From: a virus
Length of the DNA stretch: 26,926 bases
Strand: one strand, 5' to 3'
Virus record (IMG/VR): IMGVR_UViG_3300046170_000370
Span: 1-26,926 of that record
Part shown: positions 8,890 through 17,460 of the stretch, one piece after another
How the letters are laid out: each line of letters opens with the position of its first letter
How positions within the stretch are numbered: position 1 is the stretch's first letter
The notes under the pieces: generated by a model
Seen by the model: only the letters and a program-made list of their open reading frames with translations
Told to the model about the DNA's origin: nothing
The model's database searches: none
Made by a program: the position numbers and the translations under genes

Positions 8890-9729
8890 ATGGAGGAAGA
8901 CGAATTTGACCCCACCGCAGGAATTTTAACAGGCATAACCAGCGCGGCCGCAGTAGCGGGGGGTATAAATCAGGCCAATAATTTGGCTGATTACGGTAAA
9001 ACTTTTAACAAAAGTCTAAGGGCTTTTGGTAATACGCTTGCCGACAACAGTGCATTCAAGGGCTATGGCGTAACCAGTAGTTTAGGTAATACAACTATAA
9101 GCCCCAATGGCTCTGTCAATCTTGGTGTTGGTCAGAACAGCTTGATGAATAATTACGCCAAGCAAGCAATGGCTAACTCTCAGAATATGTACAACCAAGC
9201 CATGCAAGATCCTGCGGCAAGACAGCAGGACATTTACAACCAGATCATGGCGGCACAAAACCCCCAGCTAAATGCTATGCAAGCACAACAGCAGGCTAGA
9301 GAGCAGGCTATGGGAAGGGGAGGCGTTAGAGGATCTCAGTTTGGTGGCACAGCAGAAGATGCGGCCATGGCTAGGGCAAGGGTACAGGGTAGCAATGAGG
9401 CCGCTCTGGGAGCGCGTCAGTCCGCTATGAGTGAGCTTTCTCAGATGGGTCAAATGGCTGGACAGATGGGCCAGCTAGGACAGCAGGCTTATCAGACTAG
9501 CTTCTTGCCAATGCAACAGCAGATGCAGTTGATGGAATTAGCTGGTGCTGATGCAGACAGAGCGCAGACAGGTCAGCTTACGGGTCAGGGCTATCTTGCT
9601 CAGCTTGGATTGGGTGGCGCACAGGTTGATGTTAATGCACAGAAGGCATCGACTGAGCTTAAGGGGAATATTATTAACTCTATCCTTGGTAACGCAGGCG
9701 GTCTTTGGAAATCAATCTTTGGAGGATAA
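8890..9729 (+). CDS. Internal virion / ejection protein, Gln-Met-rich
   Basis: A 279-residue protein directly after the nozzle gene, the position of T7 gp14-type ejection proteins. The N-terminus has a short hydrophobic segment (ILTGITSAAAVAGGI). Residues about 90-240 are very rich in Gln, Met, Ala and Gly (MYNQAMQDPAARQQD, QMGQMAGQMGQLGQQAY), suggesting an extended helical or membrane-associating chain, and the C-terminus is an amphipathic piece (NIINSILGNAGGLWKSIFGG). AAGGAG stands before the ATG at 8890. Such composition is common in marine podoviral internal proteins, but there is no sequence-level identity I can verify. It overlaps nothing and is followed five bases later by the next virion gene. 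Confidence 0.65.
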   Translation: MEEDEFDPTAGILTGITSAAAVAGGINQANNLADYGKTFNKSLRAFGNTLADNSAFKGYGVTSSLGNTTISPNGSVNLGVGQNSLMNNYAKQAMANSQNMYNQAMQDPAARQQDIYNQIMAAQNPQLNAMQAQQQAREQAMGRGGVRGSQFGGTAEDAAMARARVQGSNEAALGARQSAMSELSQMGQMAGQMGQLGQQAYQTSFLPMQQQMQLMELAGADADRAQTGQLTGQGYLAQLGLGGAQVDVNAQKASTELKGNIINSILGNAGGLWKSIFGG

Positions 9730-9734
9730 GTAAG

Positions 9735-11222
9735 ATGGCGGGAAAAGATGAGTCAGCAAGACTCCAAGGAATGCTCAGCGAGATAGCCGGGACGGTTGGC
9801 GAGATGGGTGCTGGCCGTGATTGGGGAGCTAATGCAATTCGCCAGATTGCTCGCCCTGATAATCAGGCTATGTTTCGTGGTGAGGAGTTTGGTTTAGACA
9901 ACTCTGCAAACCTAATGAAGATGGGGCAGTGGGCAGAGCGTAATGGCTTTGACGATCAGGCCGCTAGGTATTTATCGCTAGGCTCAACTTTTCAGGAGGC
10001 AGAGCAAAAGAAGTTGTACGGCGATCAGGTTGCTAAAGGCGGCATCAAGATGCGCGCTATTAAAAATCAGATTGCTGACATAAACAGCAAGATAGAACAG
10101 GTGGGCGATCCCACTGATCCTGGCTTTTCTGCTCCCGGTCTTATTGTTGCTAGGGATAACCTTAAAAACCAGCTTAACACTGTGATTAGCGAGATTAATG
10201 CCGCAGGAGAGGAAAGCCGTTATGGCGTTGCTGATGCTGGCACAACAGCGTATCAGAAGTTAATCACCGCAGACCTTGCTAAAGCTAAAGCGGCAATAGA
10301 AATGCAAACGGCTGATGAGGAATTGGCCGCTCTCAGGGCAGAAAGAAATGCTCGGCTAGCTAAAGGCACTCGTGCAACGCCGGACACGCTCAGATATCTG
10401 ACTGAAGACCAGTGGGATTCATACGCCAGGTCTTACGCATCAGCGATAACCAATCAAGACCGGATTGACGTTAACGAAAGATTTGGCGCTATTAACGAGA
10501 GCAATGAAGCAAATGTACTGAAGGGTCTGGATGCTGGTGCTAAAGCTGGCGTGACTATGGTTGCTTCTAGGTTCTCGCAAATAGGTGAGGGCAAGGGCGG
10601 TTCGATTACTCTTGGCGATTTGTTTGCTAATTCATTCATTGGCAAGTTTCTGAATTGGGATAAGAACGCAGATCCTGAAGCTCGCATATTTGACTCGGCT
10701 ACTAATGATTTCTTTGAGCAGATCAATTCTGATTCGGAGCTGGCTAAGGCCAACAATGAAGCTATTGCGGCAAGGCTCATGCTTAACCCTGATTATGCTG
10801 AGGCAGACCTTCCCACTAAAAGGCAGATGGAGACAGAGGCATTCATTAACTACTACAGAGAAACCTATCCAGAGTTTGCGAGAGCCTACGCCAAGGACAA
10901 AGCTGAGCTAACAGAAAGGGCTAAAGGCTTAGAGGTTGAGGCAAAAGACGCGGCGGCTGGCTGGCTTCCAGGCTACGACCCTAATGGAGATGGTGCTAGA
11001 AAGTTTAATGTCTGGTTTGAAAGTGCTAGAGCGACAGACCCTGAGCTTACTTATGCAGAAGCCTATGAAATGTGGGAAGAGAAGTATCGGTCATCTGTAG
11101 CTGAGCCGCCTAGACCGGAGCCTGCTGGCGCTCCAGATATGAACAAGGCCGGGAGGCAGATCGCTAAGCCAGAGCCTAGTGAGCTTACTAAGACTAGGTT
11201 TAGTAACAGGGCCGGACGTTAA
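9735..11222 (+). CDS. Internal virion protein, helical (T7 gp15 position)
   Basis: A 495-residue, mostly helical and charged protein with no signal or membrane segment. Start MAGKDESARLQGMLSEIAG is preceded by GGAGG nine bases upstream, which I prefer to an in-frame ATG at 9705 that lies inside the previous gene. Helices with heptad-like character occur at about 95-125 (GGIKMRAIKNQIADINSKIEQ) and 165-220. The C-terminus is Pro/Arg-rich (VAEPPRPEPAGAPD). By order (tail tubular A, B, small ejection protein, this, giant ejection protein) it corresponds to the middle ejection protein of T7-type virions. No catalytic motif seen. A 45-base gap without hairpins separates it from the next gene. Confidence 0.6.
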   Translation: MAGKDESARLQGMLSEIAGTVGEMGAGRDWGANAIRQIARPDNQAMFRGEEFGLDNSANLMKMGQWAERNGFDDQAARYLSLGSTFQEAEQKKLYGDQVAKGGIKMRAIKNQIADINSKIEQVGDPTDPGFSAPGLIVARDNLKNQLNTVISEINAAGEESRYGVADAGTTAYQKLITADLAKAKAAIEMQTADEELAALRAERNARLAKGTRATPDTLRYLTEDQWDSYARSYASAITNQDRIDVNERFGAINESNEANVLKGLDAGAKAGVTMVASRFSQIGEGKGGSITLGDLFANSFIGKFLNWDKNADPEARIFDSATNDFFEQINSDSELAKANNEAIAARLMLNPDYAEADLPTKRQMETEAFINYYRETYPEFARAYAKDKAELTERAKGLEVEAKDAAAGWLPGYDPNGDGARKFNVWFESARATDPELTYAEAYEMWEEKYRSSVAEPPRPEPAGAPDMNKAGRQIAKPEPSELTKTRFSNRAGR

Positions 11223-11267
11223 AAAATAATCACAAAGCCAAACCACATTTCACCAAGGTAAAAGTAG

Positions 11268-14200
11268 ATGGCAGACAGCCCCACAATTGAACGGCGTACA
11301 ACATCGGCAGAAGCGGCAACTGTTGATCCAATCATGCGTGAGCCTGTGGTCTTGTGGATGGTTGAAGACGTTGTTGGCCTCGATCCTAATGAGGCCGCTC
11401 CTCATATTAGATCATCTCTTGATGCCATTATGGGGGCTGAAAGCTCTGGAGGTCGTAATACTACCGGAGTTGCTAACAAGAACACTGGCAACCGCGCCCT
11501 TGGCAACTATCAATGGTTCCCTGTTCCCTTTAAGGAAGACCTAGAGGCGCTTGATATCTACCTCAGAAAAGCCGCTGGTGTAGAAAAGAAAGATTGGACT
11601 ACCCCTGATTGGATTGCTGAAGCTATAGAGCATAGAGATCCTAGAAAGCTGTCAGATCATAAGCAGGATCTGGTACAGATGGCTCGTATTACTAGGCTTG
11701 CTAAGAATGATGACATCGCAAAGATGTGGATGGGCGACATCCCTGCTCTGCGTGACTTCTATGCTATCAAGCACCACACCCAAGGCTATGAGGATGAGGC
11801 AACACTTAGGCAGATGGATAGGTATATGCCTTTGCCTGACGATTATTCTCCAATAGCAGAACCGCCTGAGCTAGAACAATACGCTGATTTAAACAGCCCT
11901 GAGAAACCTCCTAGCAATCCTGCTATAGAGCTGGGCAGACTAAACATTGAAGACTATGACCCTGAACCAACCCCTCTTGGTGCTAGTGACTTTGACTTTG
12001 ATAGGGCAAACAGGGGGATGCTGTCAGAAATTACTGATCTGCCCACTAGACGGAGTGGCGCTGAGATTCTTAGAGAGGCAACTGTTCCACAACGTGGCGG
12101 TAGGATACCGGAGATAACAGTACCGCAACGGGCTGGCAGGATTCCTATGGTTGCCCCTACCCAGCGGAGCGGTAGGTTTCCAGAAGTATCTGTAGAGGCT
12201 AGGCGCAGGAGTGGAGCAGAGATACTACAAGAACAGCAGGCTATATCTTCAAGGGTTGACCCTACTCTGCCGTCAGTTCCCCCAAGGGGTCAGGCAGAGC
12301 CAAGACTAGAATCAGAGCTAGCCGCCGCACAGATGGCTACACAGAATGGTCGGTTTGCAGACGCGGTTGTTACACAGCAGAGGGTAGATGAGACACCCCC
12401 TATTGCGCCAGAGGCATCACAGGTAGCAAGCGTTCCAGCTACCAGCCTTGGTAGCCTAGAGATTGATGACGAGCCGATAGTGGCAGAGGTTCCTGCTACC
12501 AAGATAGAAGATCTTACCTTTGACGAGAACTTTGAACGCAAGCCGATCCCTGCGGCAAAGGAAGATATAAGGGAGCAGTTGCTGGCAAGTATGCCAGACC
12601 CAGAAACCAGAGAAGACAGGCTGAATGCCATCAGAGACTCGTTGCCTGACCCTTATATTCCAGAGGGCTATGAGCCTACCAGTAGCGCGGCACGGAAGAT
12701 TAGGCGGGGCGTTGACACTATCGCCATGGGCGCGTCCCTTGGTACGTATGACGAGATTGCTGGCTTTCTTGCAAAGGCAGGGATTAATGGCGCTGATGGC
12801 TCTTATGAAGAAACAGTCAATAGGATCAGGCAGAACGTAGCAGATCAAAGGGCTGTATCGCCCAGAATAGCTTTGCTTCAGGAGTTGGGCGGCGGCTTAT
12901 TTACTGCCGGTGGAATTACTAGGAGCTTAATGAAGCAGGGCGTAGGCGCTGGGAAGGCAGGCTTTACTGAGGGCGCACTCACTGGCTTTGCTTATGGTGA
13001 CAATCCAGACGAAAGGCTGGGCGGGGCTTTGGGGCTGGGCGCTGTTGGTGGAACTCTTGGCGGTGCTATTGGCTGGGCTACTAACAGGTCTAGGAAGATA
13101 GACAGGGCCACCATTGAGGGCGCTCGCATACCTGATGACGATGTACTAGACAGTGAAATTGCGCGCCTATCAGAAAAAGCCATGCGAGAAGCTGAGGAAG
13201 CTGGTCAGTATGATTGGGTAAGGGCTGGCCCTGGTGGTCTATACCAGCAAAAGCAATTCTCTTATTTAGAAGAGGCTCCTTATCAGGCGTCTAATAGAAC
13301 GCAACGCCCAAAAGTATTGCGCCCAAAGCTAGACAAGGATGGCAACCCTAGCATCATGCCTAGCGGCAAGGCTGAGTGGGAGATGCAGGATCTCACATGG
13401 CGTAACGCCAAGACCGCAGGCCAGTTCTTTGATGGTGTGAAGTTTGGACTAAGAAACTTCTACGATCAGAAGCTAACCCCTGCATCAGATTATGTAATGA
13501 GGGAGGTGGCTCCAAGGGTTGGCGCTATCTTCCAGCGATACAGTGAGAGTGCATTAAGAAACAACACCATTGCCTTTAAGACTGTGATGGAGCCTATGGA
13601 AAAGCTCATCAAGTCTATGGATGAAGACAAGATGCTGAAGGCTATGGTGATGGATTACACCAACATGAAGCACCTTCAGTGGTGGAATCGGGAAGTGGCT
13701 AAGGTAAGGGCCGCACCTACTGTCCAGTTAAAAGGGCCGGGTGAGCAGACAATCACCACCCTTGAGGATCTGCTTGAGTACATCGCTAGGAACTATGGCA
13801 ATGAGCAAACTATAGCTTTCAAGCGTTATCTAGATTGGAATAAAGGGATTAAGGCCGACCATGTACAGCGGTTGTCAGGTGTTGATGAGTTTAACAATGA
13901 CGTAGCGCACCATATCCACACCCGCAAGATGCGGAAGAACCCAGACGAAGAGCCTAAAAACATTCTTGAGGAGCTTGATAGGTTCAAGGATGATGCGAAA
14001 GAATCAAGAACCCGCTTGTCAATGGTAGATGATCTTAGCAATGGTCAGCCGGTAGACAAGGTAGATCAATATTTCAACCCGCTTCTAACTGATTTCAGGC
14101 GCACATCTAATTACGAAGTGCTTAACCAGATGTCTCGGCTGTTTAACTTAAAGAAGCCGGGGAGAGATCTTGATTTCCAGCCCACCGACTTGTTTGATGA

Positions 14201-15452
14201 TTTGTATAGGACGCTGATAACCAGAGGCATTGCCCCTCAGCAGGCCAAGAAAGCGGTGAATGCCATGAAGGATGACTTCATTGGTCAGAGCGAGACACCT
14301 AACGACTGGTTGCAGTTCTTTAATAGCTGGGGCTATGCAGGCTCACTGGCTGGGCCTAAGTCTGCTCTCCTTAACTTGCATGACATACCTATGGCGGCTG
14401 TGCTGTATGGGAAAAGTAGCTTTAAGGGGCTGTTTAAGGAGATGGGCTACAAGGTCAGCGACAAGGGTATTGTCCAGCGCGTAGGCGAATTCCAAAACTA
14501 CGTTAATGAGCAGATGTCCCTTGGCTCACGGGATTTGGCTAAGCAATTGGCTGACACATCTAGAAAGGGTACTGACATTTTAATGAAAGCCTCTGGGTTT
14601 AGCTGGCTGGACGAGGTTGGCAAGCAAAAGATTACCCAGATGATTATCCAAGACGCGGTAGACAATGTAGATAGCTTGTCCGCTCGTTGGGGTTTCTATT
14701 TTTCTAGGTCAGAGCTTGACCAAATTGCTAAGCAGATCAGGAAGCATGGCACTGACGTTGGTAGCTATACAGGCCGTGGCAGAGACTTGATGGAAGAGCT
14801 GTTCTTTGCTGGGCTAGGTCAACAGCAGTTGATCTCTAGTGCAGGCCGTCCGCTGGCGTGGTCACGCAATCCTAACCTCAGATTTATGTGGGCATTGCGC
14901 GGCTTTGCCATGAAGCAGTTGGCACTGGCTCAAAGAAACATCATCGACAACATTGCTCAAGGTAACAAAGAAGCCGCATGGGAGTACATGAAGCGCTACG
15001 CCTTGTTCTCTGCCGGAGCATTTGGTCTGCTCAATGAAGGTAGGCAGTGGATGTGGGGTGATGGTGAGTTTACTGCGGGCGGTATCTTGATGGGGATGGC
15101 TGATCAGATTGTATCTACAGCAAGCATCAACACTATCGGCCTTAATGACTACCAGTGGGGCAAGATGATGGAGGAAGGGGTGGCTGTCACTTTGGTTAAA
15201 TCGGTTGAGCCGCTGTTGACTAGCGTACCTAGAAACAATTTGATGGATGTAGTTCAGGCGCTAGATGGTGAGTTCAAGAATAACGATAGCCTTAACGCAG
15301 GCCAAAGACTTCTACTTCCGCCCTCTCAGTTCCCGCTGATTAAGCAATGGAGCAATGCCGTTGAGAATGTTGAGGAGGACTTTGATATAGCCCCTGACCC
15401 AATGGCGCAGTTCAATAGGGTGTATCTACAGCAGGAGAAAGTAGATGGCTAA
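11268..15452 (+). CDS. Giant internal virion / ejection protein with N-terminal transglycosylase-like domain
   Basis: A 1394-residue protein, by position the counterpart of T7 gp16, which enters the cell and opens the peptidoglycan for DNA passage. Residues 50-90 resemble a lytic transglycosylase core: AIMGAESSGGRN (catalytic Glu likely E58) and GNRALGNYQWF, the usual Glu-Ser-Ser-Gly-Gly and Gly-x-Tyr-Gln arrangement. Residues about 260-325 contain tandem Pro/Arg/Gly repeats, and a Gly-rich hydrophobic stretch lies at about 580-610 (GGALGLGAVGGTLGGAIGW). The C-terminal 450 residues are helical; FMWALRGFAMKQLALAQRNI resembles a domain of large phage polyvalent proteins. CAAGGT precedes the ATG. 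The stop lies eight bases inside the following gene. With no separate lysozyme in the window, this may be the only peptidoglycan-cleaving activity encoded here. The transglycosylase call rests on motifs. Confidence 0.7.
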   Translation: MADSPTIERRTTSAEAATVDPIMREPVVLWMVEDVVGLDPNEAAPHIRSSLDAIMGAESSGGRNTTGVANKNTGNRALGNYQWFPVPFKEDLEALDIYLRKAAGVEKKDWTTPDWIAEAIEHRDPRKLSDHKQDLVQMARITRLAKNDDIAKMWMGDIPALRDFYAIKHHTQGYEDEATLRQMDRYMPLPDDYSPIAEPPELEQYADLNSPEKPPSNPAIELGRLNIEDYDPEPTPLGASDFDFDRANRGMLSEITDLPTRRSGAEILREATVPQRGGRIPEITVPQRAGRIPMVAPTQRSGRFPEVSVEARRRSGAEILQEQQAISSRVDPTLPSVPPRGQAEPRLESELAAAQMATQNGRFADAVVTQQRVDETPPIAPEASQVASVPATSLGSLEIDDEPIVAEVPATKIEDLTFDENFERKPIPAAKEDIREQLLASMPDPETREDRLNAIRDSLPDPYIPEGYEPTSSAARKIRRGVDTIAMGASLGTYDEIAGFLAKAGINGADGSYEETVNRIRQNVADQRAVSPRIALLQELGGGLFTAGGITRSLMKQGVGAGKAGFTEGALTGFAYGDNPDERLGGALGLGAVGGTLGGAIGWATNRSRKIDRATIEGARIPDDDVLDSEIARLSEKAMREAEEAGQYDWVRAGPGGLYQQKQFSYLEEAPYQASNRTQRPKVLRPKLDKDGNPSIMPSGKAEWEMQDLTWRNAKTAGQFFDGVKFGLRNFYDQKLTPASDYVMREVAPRVGAIFQRYSESALRNNTIAFKTVMEPMEKLIKSMDEDKMLKAMVMDYTNMKHLQWWNREVAKVRAAPTVQLKGPGEQTITTLEDLLEYIARNYGNEQTIAFKRYLDWNKGIKADHVQRLSGVDEFNNDVAHHIHTRKMRKNPDEEPKNILEELDRFKDDAKESRTRLSMVDDLSNGQPVDKVDQYFNPLLTDFRRTSNYEVLNQMSRLFNLKKPGRDLDFQPTDLFDDLYRTLITRGIAPQQAKKAVNAMKDDFIGQSETPNDWLQFFNSWGYAGSLAGPKSALLNLHDIPMAAVLYGKSSFKGLFKEMGYKVSDKGIVQRVGEFQNYVNEQMSLGSRDLAKQLADTSRKGTDILMKASGFSWLDEVGKQKITQMIIQDAVDNVDSLSARWGFYFSRSELDQIAKQIRKHGTDVGSYTGRGRDLMEELFFAGLGQQQLISSAGRPLAWSRNPNLRFMWALRGFAMKQLALAQRNIIDNIAQGNKEAAWEYMKRYALFSAGAFGLLNEGRQWMWGDGEFTAGGILMGMADQIVSTASINTIGLNDYQWGKMMEEGVAVTLVKSVEPLLTSVPRNNLMDVVQALDGEFKNNDSLNAGQRLLLPPSQFPLIKQWSNAVENVEEDFDIAPDPMAQFNRVYLQQEKVDG
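12048..12240 (+). repeat. Tandem peptide-coding repeats in the giant ejection protein
   Basis: Codes for units of about 14 residues with pattern (V)PQRxGRIPE(I/V): VPQRGGRIPEI, VPQRAGRIPMV, TQRSGRFPEV, flanked on both sides by RRSGAEIL(R/Q)E. These form a basic, proline-rich linker between the transglycosylase-like domain and the rest of the protein. The paired flanks suggest internal duplication. Confidence 0.65.
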
Positions 15453-15666
15453 GCTATTTTTCTTTGAAGGTCGTAACACTGGTATCTATGCTGAGTCTGC
15501 CGCCGCCGCTAGAGCTAAGTGCAAGCGGGGATGTGGCAAGCTGGTTAAGACTCTAAACAAAACCCCACCTAAGAGTGGGGCATGGGATAGAACTAGGAAG
15601 GATGGAAAGTCCCCCGCCAAATCCTCAGTAGGAAAAGGCAGGGGCTATGGGCCTAAGAGGAAGTAG
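15445..15666 (+). CDS. Small basic protein ending the late operon
   Basis: A 73-residue, strongly basic protein (MAKLFFFEGRNTG ... GKGRGYGPKRK) with two cysteines (KCKRGCGK). It overlaps the ejection-protein stop by eight bases and has GGAG seven bases before the ATG, so it is coupled to that gene. The Lys/Arg/Gly-rich tail suggests nucleic-acid binding; I do not recognise a family. It is the last rightward late gene and touches, without a gap, the end of a leftward gene. A hairpin with T-run on the opposite strand lies within it. Confidence 0.55.
   Translation: MAKLFFFEGRNTGIYAESAAAARAKCKRGCGKLVKTLNKTPPKSGAWDRTRKDGKSPAKSSVGKGRGYGPKRK
15559..15580 (-). terminator. Rho-independent terminator of the leftward early operon, inside the last late gene
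   Basis: Read on the minus strand: CCCCAC, loop TCTTAG, GTGGGG, then TTTTGTTT. The six-base stem is perfect and GC-rich and is followed at once by a T-tract. It lies about 90-100 bases beyond the last leftward gene (stop at 15667), so it would end that transcript after crossing the convergence point. On the plus strand it is not followed by Ts. Confidence 0.65.
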
Positions 15667-15870
15667 TTAGTGCATATCTACCAGACTAACTGCATTCTCT
15701 ATATACCCATTGAGTGCTTCATCTCCAATTTCATGGGTCAGCTTTATCTCCACTATCCTAAGTGCGTTAGCTAGCTTAAGCTCATGACGTATTCTTTCTA
15801 GCCATTCAGCAATAGACTCTTCGCTACCGTTGGCGAGTGCTTTCTCAATATCAATTAAATGCTGTTCCAT
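15667..15870 (-). CDS. Small acidic helical protein
   Basis: A 67-residue protein starting MEQHLIDIEKALANGSEES. AAAGGAG is placed eight bases before this ATG, so I prefer it to an in-frame ATG 13 codons upstream. It is acidic and mostly helical (SIAEWLERIRHELKLANALR). No family recognised. Last gene of the leftward early operon; its stop codon abuts the stop of the rightward operon. It starts one base after the stop of the upstream 52-residue gene. Confidence 0.6.
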   Translation of the reverse strand: MEQHLIDIEKALANGSEESIAEWLERIRHELKLANALRIVEIKLTHEIGDEALNGYIENAVSLVDMH

Positions 15871-15871
15871 T

Positions 15872-16030
15872 TTACTGCTCCTTTCTATATCCCTGTGAAT
15901 AAAGCTCAATCAATTCCACCAGCTCAGCCGGTGGGGTTTTATCTTTGGGGTGTTCAATGATAACGGCGAATATAATCTTGCCGTCTTCGTCGCCAAACCA
16001 CCATGTCTTGTCTGTCCATCCTTCAATCAT
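15872..16030 (-). CDS. Small acidic protein, 52 residues
   Basis: Begins MIEGWTDKTWWFGDEDGKII and ends YSQGYRKEQ. The ATG overlaps the stop of the upstream nuclease gene as TAATG, a common coupling arrangement, and its stop TAA is one base before the next ATG, with the next gene's ribosome site (AAAGGAG) inside its last codons. The tight fit on both sides supports it as a real gene. Function unknown. It is unusually rich in tryptophan at its start. Confidence 0.6.
   Translation of the reverse strand: MIEGWTDKTWWFGDEDGKIIFAVIIEHPKDKTPPAELVELIELYSQGYRKEQ
15916..15943 (+). terminator. Possible terminator of the rightward late operon, inside a leftward gene
   Basis: On the plus strand CCACC (15916-15920), a nine-base loop and GGTGG (15930-15934) are followed by GGTTTTATCTTT. 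The stem is only five bases, so this is weaker than its counterpart at 15559-15580. It lies about 250 bases beyond the last late gene. Confidence 0.4.
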
Positions 16031-16554
16031 TAGCTAGCCACCGCCATATGTTTTTGTATGTGAAGACGCCATAGCTTTTCGATTGGGTCTAGCTGTTCTG
16101 CGTCAACCACATATCGTTCGCCATATCCAAAGTCATGTCTGTATGCTTTCTCAAAGAACGTCTTTCTGCTGATACATCCGTGTAGCTTGAAGGTTCTGGG
16201 GTCACTTTTTGATTGCCCATAGGCAACAGCGATGTTTGCTGTGAACTTATCTGGTGAGTCAAAGATGAGGGGGCCGTCTTCTTTACAAGAACACTTCACA
16301 TCAATGGAGTACTCACCAAGCCAGAAATCTATCTGTCCATCTGAAAGGACATTCACCACAGGAGGGGGTAGGTCAAACAAGCGGGCAAACAGAAACTCTG
16401 CCTTGAAGCCCCTTATGTTGTTCTCTGTCCTGCTAGCCATACCTTTTTCATCAGCAAGCCTGGGTGTTATTCCCTGTAACTCGCACAGCTTCACAGTGTC
16501 AGCGCCCATAAGCTCTGCATCGTGATTGTCTTTGGCTGTGAGCGTAAAGAACAT
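16030..16554 (-). CDS. Putative PD-(D/E)XK-type nuclease
   Basis: A 174-residue protein with the layout of a small restriction-like nuclease: an acidic residue in a helix (GFKAEFLFARLF, E53), then an Asp (GQIDFW, D76), then a strand ending Asp-x-Lys (YSIDVKCS, D85 and K87). In the PD-(D/E)XK fold these residues bind metal and cleave DNA. The place among recombination and replication genes fits a resolvase, exonuclease or nicking role. The ATG immediately follows the stop of the HNH gene with a one-base overlap; its stop overlaps the next gene (TAATG). It is motif-based; a non-nuclease member of the fold is possible. Confidence 0.55.
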   Translation of the reverse strand: MFFTLTAKDNHDAELMGADTVKLCELQGITPRLADEKGMASRTENNIRGFKAEFLFARLFDLPPPVVNVLSDGQIDFWLGEYSIDVKCSCKEDGPLIFDSPDKFTANIAVAYGQSKSDPRTFKLHGCISRKTFFEKAYRHDFGYGERYVVDAEQLDPIEKLWRLHIQKHMAVAS

Positions 16555-16937
16555 CAGTTGTAGCTCACTATGTCGTAGTCTGGATCGGCCTCAGCCTTAC
16601 GGAACTCAGTCCGGTAGTGGTCACTGATCTCTTTACGGAGGAGCTTGTTGGTTTTGAGGGTGGCGTTGGCTTTCTCGCGCAGGATGTCCATGTGACCCTG
16701 TCCGTATAGCTTGGTCAGCCAATCAGTGAAGGCGACAGGGTTGGAGCCGAACCACTGGTGGTGATAGCGGCAGAGGGTTACGGCGTTGTCCATGCTCCAG
16801 CGCACAGACTTCTTGGCTCGTCCATATATATGAGCGCAGTCAGTCCCTTCATTAAAGCAGTACTGACAGCGGTGCTGGTCGCGGTGACGAACAGACTTGC
16901 TGAACCAGTTATCGCAGGCTTCACGCTTCACAGCCAT
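16554..16937 (-). CDS. HNH / NinG (Rap)-like endonuclease
   Basis: A 127-residue zinc-binding protein. The pattern is CDNWFSKSVRHRD, then CQYC (C24, C27), CAHIYGR (C34, H36), SVRW-MDNAVTLC--HH (N51, C56, H59, H60). This matches NinG/Rap and related HNH recombination nucleases, which cut branched DNA or stimulate recombination; the CDxxFS...R start is typical of NinG. The C-terminal half is basic and helical. It is located next to a PD-(D/E)XK-type gene and the NinB-neighbourhood gene, as in lambdoid nin regions. Ten bases overlap the upstream small membrane-protein gene. A homing endonuclease is less likely because the gene is in a tight operon. Confidence 0.65.
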   Translation of the reverse strand: MAVKREACDNWFSKSVRHRDQHRCQYCFNEGTDCAHIYGRAKKSVRWSMDNAVTLCRYHHQWFGSNPVAFTDWLTKLYGQGHMDILREKANATLKTNKLLRKEISDHYRTEFRKAEADPDYDIVSYN

Positions 16938-17053
16938 GTGTACACCTCCAAAAAGACAGTCATCGCTATGACCGCCACAAGAGCCATCAGGGCCTCGTTC
17001 TCTTTAGCCATAGTCAGGTACTCCCTTAGTACTTTTGTTCTAGGACGGGGCAT
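16928..17053 (-). CDS. Small single-pass membrane protein, 41 residues
   Basis: Begins MPRPRTKVLREYL and contains one hydrophobic helix near the C-terminus (ALMALVAVIAMTVFLEVYTW), so it is probably an inner-membrane protein with a basic cytoplasmic N-terminus. AGGAG lies seven bases before this ATG; an internal start at MAKENEAL would keep the membrane segment. It overlaps the following HNH gene by ten bases. Such small early membrane proteins in phages can be holin-like, exclusion-related or of unknown role; nothing here decides. Confidence 0.5.
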   Translation of the reverse strand: MPRPRTKVLREYLTMAKENEALMALVAVIAMTVFLEVYTWL

Positions 17054-17100
17054 TGATGAACTCCTGAGAGGGGATGGGAACCAGTACCCCGGTGTTGCGA

Positions 17101-17460
17101 TTAACTGCATCCACTAAGATGTCCATTGATTCTGATAGTTGCTGCTGTATCTAGCAGGCTACTGCGCTCTACCTTGAAGTAGCTGGTGATGATTGGCTTG
17201 TATAAGAGTTCCTTAATGGAATGCTCTGACCAGGGTATCTCCAAGTCGGGCTTGAAGGGGTGGCTAATCTCAAACCCTGCATCATTCAAGGCGCTAGCCA
17301 TGTTCCTAAACAACAGGTGAAGCGCATTATTTTGTCGGTATGTCCTATCCATTTTCTGGATGGTGTACACCCGATCAATCCTTTGCTCGACCTGATCCTC
17401 AATGTAAGCAATGAAAAACTTAGCCGTGTTGCTGTCTTTCACTGTCCATGTCTGGCTCAT
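17101..17460 (-). CDS. Conserved phage recombination-module protein (NinB-neighbourhood type), C-terminus frame disrupted
   Basis: A protein of 119 residues as read. The segment RTYRQNNALHLLFRNMASAL, then KPDLEIPWSEHSIKELLYKP, is typical of a phage family found beside NinB/NinG-like genes in recombination modules; its activity is not known to me. The present end (ATIRINGHLSGCS) does not look like that family. In the +1 frame the minus strand reads QQLSESMDILVDAVNRNTGV then LVPIPSQEFINAPS, stop at 17040; this resembles the expected end. One extra base near 17135-17150 (minus strand ATACAGC) would explain the break. GGAGG lies just before the ATG at 17460. The last 41 bases of the upstream gene overlap its start. 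Confidence 0.6.
   Translation of the reverse strand: MSQTWTVKDSNTAKFFIAYIEDQVEQRIDRVYTIQKMDRTYRQNNALHLLFRNMASALNDAGFEISHPFKPDLEIPWSEHSIKELLYKPIITSYFKVERSSLLDTAATIRINGHLSGCS

Noticed and set aside
15445-15666. Holin or lysis protein in the last late gene
   Set aside because: The product is basic and polar without a membrane segment.
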